Shown here in pieces: positions 58,860 to 64,000 of a DNA stretch of 64,000 nt (the stretch's first letter is position 1; every line of letters starts with the position of its first letter). Below the pieces are notes generated by a model, which made no database searches, had not been told where the DNA came from, and saw nothing but the letters and a program-made list of their open reading frames with translations. This DNA comes from Actinomyces capricornis (lineage in GTDB: Bacteria; Actinomycetota; Actinomycetes; Actinomycetales; Actinomycetaceae). The stretch covers positions 3,038,001 through 3,102,000 of the forward strand of contig NZ_AP025017.1 in assembly GCF_019974135.1 (NCBI RefSeq), written 5' to 3'. Both the position numbers and the translations under genes were made by a program.

Positions 58860-59981
58860 TCAGTCCCCCAGGGCGGTGCCCACGGCCCTGGCGGCGCGGA
58901 TCCACTCGTGGTCCTCCGGCACGTACTTGACCTTGCCCGCCACCTGCTTGAGCGGCACCAGCTCGGTGCCGTGCCCGCGGTCGGCCACCATCACCCCGTG
59001 CCTGCCCTCGGCGATCGCCTCGGCCCCGGCCACGCCCAGGCGCGTGCCCAGCAGGCGGTCGGCGGCATTGGGGGTGCCGCCGCGCTGGACGTAGCCCAGG
59101 ATCGTCACCCGCGCCTCCAGGCCCGTGCGCTCCTCGAGCTGCTCGGCCAGGGTGAAGGTGTTGGCCCGGTGGGAGGCCTCCAGGCGCTTGACGCCGCGCT
59201 TGGCGGCCGCCTTGGCCTGCGGGGTGGAGGCGTCCTTGACCAGGGCCTCGGCATGGTCGATCTCCTGGCGGTCCGGGCCGCTGAGCGCGCCCTCGGCCAC
59301 GGCGATGACCGAGAAGGTCGATCCGTGGGAGCGGCGGCGCTCGATCTTCTGGGCGATGGCCTCGACGTCGTAGGGGATCTCGGGCAGCAGGATGACGTCG
59401 GCGCCACCGGCGATCCCCGCCCCCAGGGCCAGCCAGCCGGCGCGGTGGCCCATGATCTCGGCCAGGATGATGCGGTGGTGGGAGTGCGCCGTGGAGTGGA
59501 GGCGGTCCACCGCATCGGTGGCGATCTCCAGCGCGGTGGCGAAGCCGAAGGAGGAGTCGGTGTGGACGATGTCGTTGTCGATGGTCTTTGGCAGGTGGAT
59601 GACGCTCAGCCCCGCATCCATGAGCCGCCGGGCGTTCTTGGCCGTGCCCCCGCCGCCCAGGCACACCAGGGCGTCGAGCCGGTCCTTCTCGTAGTTCTCC
59701 ACGATGGTGGGCACCATGTCGCGCACCTCGCCGTCGACCATCATGCGGTGGACCTTGTCCCGACTGGTGCCCAGCATGGTGCCCCCGGTGGTGAGGATGC
59801 CCGAGAGCGCCGAGGCGTCCAGCTCGGTGAAGCGGTTCTCCGCCAGGCCCCGCATGCCGTCGCGGAAGCCGATGAGCTGCCAGCCGTGCTGCTGGATCGC
59901 TGCCTTGCCGAAGCCGCGGATCGCCGCGTTGAGCCCAGGAGCGTCCCCGCCCGCCGTCAGGATTCCGATGCGCTTAGCCAT
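58860..59981 (-). CDS. pfkA: 6-phosphofructokinase
   Basis: A 373-residue enzyme phosphorylating fructose 6-phosphate. [19 protein letters not shown] begins it; the substrate site [20 protein letters not shown] has the catalytic Asp; [11 protein letters not shown] and [17 protein letters not shown] are family-typical. The phosphoryl-donor loop reads [10 protein letters not shown] rather than GGDGS (classical ATP) or GGDD (classical PPi), and PKTIDND has Lys in place of the usual Gly of ATP enzymes. The donor is therefore uncertain; Actinomyces naeslundii is reported to use PPi for this step. ATG at 59981 with CATACT 7 nt upstream. Confidence 0.94.
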   Translation of the reverse strand: MAKRIGILTAGGDAPGLNAAIRGFGKAAIQQHGWQLIGFRDGMRGLAENRFTELDASALSGILTTGGTMLGTSRDKVHRMMVDGEVRDMVPTIVENYEKDRLDALVCLGGGGTAKNARRLMDAGLSVIHLPKTIDNDIVHTDSSFGFATALEIATDAVDRLHSTAHSHHRIILAEIMGHRAGWLALGAGIAGGADVILLPEIPYDVEAIAQKIERRRSHGSTFSVIAVAEGALSGPDRQEIDHAEALVKDASTPQAKAAAKRGVKRLEASHRANTFTLAEQLEERTGLEARVTILGYVQRGGTPNAADRLLGTRLGVAGAEAIAEGRHGVMVADRGHGTELVPLKQVAGKVKYVPEDHEWIRAARAVGTALGD

Positions 59982-59988
59982 GGGGCCA

Positions 59989-59994
59989 AGTATG
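59989..59994 (-). promoter_or_regulatory. Candidate -10 element of pfkA
   Basis: CATACT on the minus strand with a 7-nt gap to the ATG at 59981; leaderless pattern. Confidence 0.35.
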
Positions 59995-60088
59995 CCGCCG
60001 TTGCCGGGCAGGCGGGCAATCTGGGCGCATGAGGACCATGCCTGTATGATCGCGGGCCGGGGCTGCCCGGCGGCGCCCCGGCATCACG

Positions 60089-60114
60089 GGAACAATTCCC
60101 GGCCCGCCCCTGTT
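60089..60114 (+). promoter_or_regulatory. SigR/SigH-type promoter before rbpA
   Basis: GGAAC (60089-60093), an 18-nt spacer and GTT (60112-60114) fit the GGAAT-N18/19-GTT consensus of the thiol-stress sigma factor SigR/SigH. rbpA of Streptomyces coelicolor is a known SigR target, which supports the match. Confidence 0.55.
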
Positions 60115-60180
60115 GACCCTCCGGGTGCTCCTCACAGGGAGGGCCACCGGTGAGACACGAGCCACGAGGAAGGCAGCATC

Positions 60181-60537
60181 ATGGCAGACCGCGCACTGCG
60201 AGGCATGACCATCGGCGCGAAGTCGATGGAGTCCGAGGAGGGCGTGGAGTTCGCCGAGCGGATGATGATCACCTACGAGTGCCCGCTCGCCCACGTCACT
60301 ACCATCCCCATGTCCACCGAGGCGGAGGTCCCCTCCACCTGGGAGTGCCCCGAGTGCGGGCAGATCGCCGCCCGCCGCGGTGAGGAGGAGGACTCCGAGG
60401 AGGAGGAGCCCAAGAAGGCCCCCCGCACCCACTGGGACATGCTCCTGGAGCGCCGCGGGGTCGATGAGCTCAAGGAGCTGCTCAACGAGCGCCTGGAGAT
60501 GCTGCGCAGCGGGGAAATCTACCGCGAGCGGATGTAG
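60181..60537 (+). CDS. rbpA: RNA polymerase-binding protein RbpA
   Basis: A 118-residue actinobacterial transcription factor that binds the principal sigma factor and RNA polymerase and stabilises open promoter complexes. Recognisable parts: ALRGMTIGAKSMESEEGVEF, the zinc-ribbon-like core with CPLAH and CPECGQ, the acidic linker, and the sigma-interacting C-terminus THWDMLLERRGVDELKELLN. Length and order match the family. Start ATG 60181. A SigR-like promoter lies 67 bp upstream and a strong terminator follows. Confidence 0.97.
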   Translation: MADRALRGMTIGAKSMESEEGVEFAERMMITYECPLAHVTTIPMSTEAEVPSTWECPECGQIAARRGEEEDSEEEEPKKAPRTHWDMLLERRGVDELKELLNERLEMLRSGEIYRERM

Positions 60538-60564
60538 GCGCCCGCCTCGCCTCCTGCGGCCACC

Positions 60565-60603
60565 GCGCGCGGCGCCCCAGCACTGTGCTGGGGCGCCGCG
60601 CGC
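60565..60603 (+). terminator. rbpA terminator hairpin
   Basis: 18-bp perfect GC-rich arms (60565-60582 and 60586-60603) with a CTG loop, 28 nt after the rbpA stop. Confidence 0.85.
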
Positions 60604-60683
60604 TCTCACTCGTTGTACCTCCCGGGAGGTCGCCAGCAGGCAGCGCGGTGGGCGCAGATTGCGGTGGGGCTCGATGCGATGGG

Positions 60684-60779
60684 ACGTCACTTCGCGACAA
60701 AGGCGTCACTTGGCGGAATGGACGGTACCTGCAGGTGTCGTCCATTCCGCCAAGTGAGGTCATTTCCGCCAAGTGACGC
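60684..60779. repeat. Nested palindromic repeat cluster between rbpA and ppm1
   Basis: A 19-bp perfect inverted repeat (60706-60724 with 60739-60757) built on TCACTTGGCGGAAT. Its 14-nt loop holds the palindrome ACCTGCAGGT. Further half-units of the same motif flank it: ACGTCACTT at 60684 and an inverted CCGCCAAGTGACGC ending 60779. In all, four units in 96 bp. No gene overlaps. It resembles the motif-built inverted repeat at 2140-2202 in design but not sequence. Confidence 0.8.
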
Positions 60780-60869
60780 AGAACGTGAGTCCCGCGGCCC
60801 GCGCCGCACCGAACCAGCAGGGCGTCAGGACCTCATCCGCCCCGGTCGCAGCCTCCCGGGAAAGGGCGA

Positions 60870-61670
60870 TCAGCGGCCCCGGCTGCCCCGGCCCCCGCGC
60901 GAGCCCCAGGCCCGCTGGAGGCGGTCGGCCGCCTGTCGGGATAGCTCCAGCGCCTGGCCGCCGCGCCTGTGCAGGCCCCAGCGGGTCACCAGGCGCAGCT
61001 CCTCGGTGAAGATCCCCCCGGAGAGCTTGGACTGGCCCGCCTCACGCTCCTTGAACACGATGGGCATCTCCACGATCCGCCCCCCGGCCTCCTCGACGAG
61101 CATGGTCATGTTGACCTGGAACCCGTAGCCCAGCGCCTCGACCCTGCCCAGGTCCATGCGCCGCAGGATGGAGGCACGGTAGACGCGGAAGCCGGCGGTG
61201 GCGTCCTTGACGCGCATGCCCAGCATGGCGTTGATGTAGAGGTTGCCGGCCCGGGACAGGGCCACGCGCCTGGCGTCCCAGCCCTCGGTGGCCCCGCCCG
61301 AGACCCAGCGCGAGCCGATGACCAGGTCGGGCTCGTCGGCCATCTCGGCGCGCTGGATGAGCAGTGCCAGGTCCTCGGCGCGGTGGGAGCCATCGGCATC
61401 CATCTCGATGATGAGCTCGTAGCCGCCGGCCAGGGCCCAGGAGAAGCCCGCCAGGTAGGCCGGCCCCAGGCCGTTCTTCTCCGTGCGGTGCAGGACGTGG
61501 ATGCGCTCATCCTCAGCCGCCCGAGTATCGGCGTAGTCCCCCGTGCCGTCGGGAGAGCCGTCGTCGACGACGAGGATATGCGCCTGGGGGGCGTGCTGGC
61601 GCACCTGGTCCAGGGCGGTGGGCAGGTTCTCGATCTCGTTGTAGGTGGGAATGACGACGAGTGCCAGCAC
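60870..61670 (-). CDS. ppm1: Polyprenol monophosphomannose synthase
   Basis: A 266-residue GT2 glycosyltransferase that transfers mannose from GDP-mannose to polyprenyl phosphate. LALVVIPTYNEIENLPTALD opens it; ILVVDDGSPDGTGD and EMDADGSHRAED hold the metal-binding DxD. GSRWVSGGATEGWDARR and TAGFRVYR are dolichyl-phosphate-mannose-synthase motifs. There is no C-terminal membrane domain, so it probably works with Lnt-type partners. Basic C-terminus. GTG at 61670 behind GGAGAG. Followed upstream by lnt; in mycobacteria Lnt and Ppm1 are one polypeptide. Confidence 0.93.
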   Translation of the reverse strand: MLALVVIPTYNEIENLPTALDQVRQHAPQAHILVVDDGSPDGTGDYADTRAAEDERIHVLHRTEKNGLGPAYLAGFSWALAGGYELIIEMDADGSHRAEDLALLIQRAEMADEPDLVIGSRWVSGGATEGWDARRVALSRAGNLYINAMLGMRVKDATAGFRVYRASILRRMDLGRVEALGYGFQVNMTMLVEEAGGRIVEMPIVFKEREAGQSKLSGGIFTEELRLVTRWGLHRRGGQALELSRQAADRLQRAWGSRGGRGSRGR

Positions 61671-61718
61671 GTGTTCTCTCCGAGTCCTCAGTGGTCGCGG
61701 CCTGTTGCCGGTGGGCGG

Positions 61719-63335
61719 TCAGGGACGGCGTCGCGCCGTCCTCACCGCGTTCACGATACTCGCCAGGGCCAGGATCGCGGCTAACGACTCAGCCGCGATG
61801 CCGGGCCAGGCGCCCAGGCGGTCGGCTGGGGTCAGGGTGGAGCGCAGAGGCACGTCGGCCACCAGGGAGGCCTGCGTGTAGGGCCGGGTGACCTGCTCGA
61901 CGGTGCCGTCGGGGGCGATGATCGCGGTATAGCCCACGGTGGAGACCTGGATGAGGCTGCGACCGTGGACGACGGCCTGGACGCGCCCCTGGGCCAGCTG
62001 CTGGGCGGCCTCGCCGGAGTCCAGGAAGGAGGCGTTGTTGGTGGGGATGACGATCGCCCGCCCGCCCTGGAGCACCCCCTCGCGCAGGGAGTCGTCGTAG
62101 GCGACCTCGAAGCAGATGCCCATGGCCAGGGGCACCTGGCGGCCCTGGGTGGCGGCGGGAACGGTGAGCGTGGAGGGCCCGGTGCCCGCCGCCATGTCGA
62201 CGCTGATGCGGTCGACCTGGCTGGTCAGGCGGCGCACGAGGCTGCGTGCGGGGATGTACTCGGCGAAGGGGACGGGCCGGTGCTTGCGGTAGTAGGCGCC
62301 CGGGCCCTCCTGGGGGCTCCACAGGAGCATGTCGTTGTAGCGGACACGGCCCTCGACGGGCACCGCGCCCACAAGCACCGGGGCGCCGACCGCCCGGGCG
62401 GAGCGATCGAGCAGGGCGGCGGTCGCGGCATGCGAGCGCGGGTCGAGATCGGCGGCGTTCTCCGGCCAGATGACCATGTCCAGGGTGCCGGGGCCCACGT
62501 CCGCGGCCAGCTGCTCGGTGGCACTCGCATGGTTGCCGGTGACCTCCAGGGCACGGTTGAAGGCGTCCTCGAAGTTCTTGGCCACATTGCCCTGGACGGC
62601 GCCCACACGGATGGTCCCCTCCTGGGCGCCGGTGGCCAGGGGAAGGGCGGCGGGCGCCAGGAGGAGCGCCGCTGCGGCCCCCGCGGCCAGAATCGCACCA
62701 GGAAGGCGGCGGGCCCCTGCCCACAGCCCCCTGCGCCCCCCACCCGGGCCGAGGCGGAGGAGCGATGGCAGCAGGGCCGCGCCAGTCTCGGCCAGGCAGG
62801 CGGCGATGAGGGCGGCCACCAGGCTCAGCCCGAGGCTGCCGCCATAGGCGGCCACCGGGAGCATGGGGGCATCAGCCATGGCGAAGGCCAGACGCCCGAA
62901 GGGGAAGCCACCCAGGGGCCAGGAGGAGCGCAGCTCCTCGACCCCCGCCCACAGGACGGCGAAGGCCGCGACGCGCGCCACGAGCGCGGTCAGGCGCAGG
63001 CCGCTGAGGGCGGGCAGGCGGCTCACCAGCGCCCACGCCCCGCCCAGGAGCGCGAAGTAGAGGCTCTGGAAGGCGGTGAGCGCCGCCCAGCCGATGGGGT
63101 TGCCCATGGCCACGGCGGTGAAGTGGAGCAGGGGGGTCAGCAGGCCCACCCCGTAGAGCGCGCCGAGCCCGAGCCCCGCGCGCGCCGTGGCCCCGCGCGT
63201 CAGCAGCACGAGGCCGCCCACCCCCACCAGGCCCGCCCACCACAGGCCCACCGGCGGGAAGGCCGCATAGGTCACCAGTCCCCAGACCACGGCGAGTAGC
63301 GCCGGGCGGGTGGCGCCAGCAATCCTCACTCCCAC
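61719..63335 (-). CDS. lnt: Apolipoprotein N-acyltransferase
   Basis: A 538-residue membrane enzyme that adds the N-terminal acyl chain to lipoproteins. About 6-7 membrane segments occupy residues 1-210 (LLAVVWGLVTYAAFPPVGLW and on). The nitrilase-like domain covers ~235-500: VGAVQGNV, VIWPENAADLDP (catalytic Glu), YRKHRPVPFAEYIP (Lys) and MGICFEVAYDDSLREG (Cys nucleophile). A last helix precedes the end. GTG at 63335. It stands 48 nt before ppm1, matching their fusion elsewhere. Confidence 0.93.
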   Translation of the reverse strand: MGVRIAGATRPALLAVVWGLVTYAAFPPVGLWWAGLVGVGGLVLLTRGATARAGLGLGALYGVGLLTPLLHFTAVAMGNPIGWAALTAFQSLYFALLGGAWALVSRLPALSGLRLTALVARVAAFAVLWAGVEELRSSWPLGGFPFGRLAFAMADAPMLPVAAYGGSLGLSLVAALIAACLAETGAALLPSLLRLGPGGGRRGLWAGARRLPGAILAAGAAAALLLAPAALPLATGAQEGTIRVGAVQGNVAKNFEDAFNRALEVTGNHASATEQLAADVGPGTLDMVIWPENAADLDPRSHAATAALLDRSARAVGAPVLVGAVPVEGRVRYNDMLLWSPQEGPGAYYRKHRPVPFAEYIPARSLVRRLTSQVDRISVDMAAGTGPSTLTVPAATQGRQVPLAMGICFEVAYDDSLREGVLQGGRAIVIPTNNASFLDSGEAAQQLAQGRVQAVVHGRSLIQVSTVGYTAIIAPDGTVEQVTRPYTQASLVADVPLRSTLTPADRLGAWPGIAAESLAAILALASIVNAVRTARRRP

Positions 63336-63411
63336 GTGCGATCCGCTCTCCTCTCCTCACAGGCATCGCCTCCGGCACCAGAAGCGATGGCGCGTCCGAT
63401 ACCGCCGGCGC

Positions 63412-64000
63412 TCACAGCCCCGACCATGCCACCACTCCTCGGTCCAGGTCCTGGCAGGCCTCGGCGGCCCGCAGCGACAGGGCCGCGGTGTCCCGCTCGG
63501 CCCGCGCATCGGCGCCCCGGGCGGGGGTCAGGGTGGCGAGCTGGCCGACGACGTCGAGCAGCTGGCGGCACCAGCGCACGAAGTCCCCGGCGCTCAGCTC
63601 GGTGGCCTGGAGGACCTCGGCCAGGTCCGCGCCCTGGCACCAGGCCCGCACCGCCCCGGCCAGGGCCGGCTCAGCCCCCGGGGAGGTCTCCAGGCGGGCC
63701 AGTGCCTCCAGCTCATTGATGCGCCGGGCCACCGCCAGGGTCTGGCGCAGGCTGGTGCCCAGGCGTGAGCCGGGCGCCACCGGCAGCCCCAGGGACTGGC
63801 TGGTCAGGCGCGGCTCGTAGACGCAGGCACTCAGGGCCCCGGCCAGCTCGCCGGCATCCAGGTCCCGCCACACCCCGGTGCGCAGGCACTCGGCGATGAG
63901 CAGGTCCCGCTCGGCGTAGATGCGGGCCAGGATGCGGCCGGCGGCGGTGACCCGCAGCTCGCCCTCGGGCCTGCGGGGGTCGACCGCCTCAAGGTAGCCC
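63412..64000 (-). CDS. helY: Ski2-like RNA/DNA helicase HelY, C-terminal part (5' truncated)
   Basis: The gene begins beyond the window end. The visible ~195 codons are the DSHCT-type C-terminus: RILARIYAERDLLIAECLRT, ELAGALSACVYEPR, RRINELEALARLETSPG, AVRAWCQGADLAEVLQATEL and GDFVRWCRQLLDVVGQLA. This matches HelY/Mtr4-like helicases of actinobacteria, downstream of the helicase core. The gene ends 77 nt before lnt and may be co-transcribed with it. Confidence 0.85.
   Translation of the reverse strand, partial: GYLEAVDPRRPEGELRVTAAGRILARIYAERDLLIAECLRTGVWRDLDAGELAGALSACVYEPRLTSQSLGLPVAPGSRLGTSLRQTLAVARRINELEALARLETSPGAEPALAGAVRAWCQGADLAEVLQATELSAGDFVRWCRQLLDVVGQLATLTPARGADARAERDTAALSLRAAEACQDLDRGVVAWSGL

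Overview
This is about 64 kb of a high-GC (roughly 70%) actinobacterial chromosome. Several features point to the family Actinomycetaceae, probably Actinomyces: the Cmk-Der fusion, RbpA, OpcA, the GarA/FtsR/MerR cluster, the Ppm1-Lnt pair, an LAxTG-type sortase signal, and heavy use of GTG starts and apparently leaderless genes. The genus is inferred from gene content and style, not from a search.

Layout. 0-2.1 kb: 3' part of a cytidylate kinase/Der GTPase fusion. 2.2-4.3 kb: two VOC-fold proteins and an AraC-type regulator. 4.3-6.3 kb: an AT-richer pentapeptide-repeat membrane-protein gene between two diverged copies of the sequence that lies upstream of pgi. 6.3-9.1 kb: pgi, GNAT, rhodanese, tRNA-Pro(GGG). 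9.1-12.8 kb: accessory patch just behind the tRNA, with a low-GC two-gene cassette (an unknown gene plus a HIRAN-like gene), then decayed or unknown minus-strand ORFs. 13-14.4 kb: cupin and methyltransferase. 14.6-19.8 kb: giant helicase Lhr. 19.9-20.5 kb: YefM/RelE-type toxin-antitoxin. 20.6-26.3 kb: a translationally coupled DUF3375-DUF4194-SMC operon (Wadjet JetABC / MksFEB) whose usual fourth gene, the JetD/MksG nuclease, is replaced by a 56-residue ORF. 26.7-30.4 kb: surface CAP protein, Cof-type HAD, S4 RNA-binding protein, exported HNH nuclease. 30.4-35.5 kb: oxidative pentose phosphate genes (zwf-opcA-pgl, divergent from gnd). 35.6-40.6 kb: pepN, garA, ftsR, merR. 40.7-44.1 kb: short Hsp70-like protein, then a PiT phosphate transporter preceded by a ladder of 11-bp repeats resembling a PHO box. 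44.2-49.1 kb: sucrose utilisation (GH32, PTS EIIBCA, LacI regulator). 49.2-51.7 kb: SGNH hydrolase and an ABC transporter pair. 51.9-57.1 kb: second accessory patch with a broken GNAT gene, a DUF2510/SHOCT protein, an RHH/Doc module whose Doc lacks its catalytic His, a UvrA-like ATPase and a PIN-domain toxin-antitoxin pair. 57.2-64 kb: GNAT, HAD, ASCH, 6-phosphofructokinase, rbpA behind a SigR-like promoter, ppm1, lnt and the C-terminal end of a HelY-like helicase.

How it fits together. The core genes describe sugar uptake and catabolism (sucrose PTS and hydrolase, pgi, pfk, oxidative pentose phosphate genes) and housekeeping. The accessory patches carry three toxin-antitoxin modules, a three-gene SMC system and unexplained cassettes. 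A recurring signal is a TANNNT-like -10 hexamer only 6-7 nt ahead of the start codon of many genes, which suggests frequent leaderless transcription. The most unusual points are the JetABC operon without JetD, the PHO-box-like array, the duplicated pgi upstream region around the pentapeptide gene, and the tRNA-linked HIRAN cassette.
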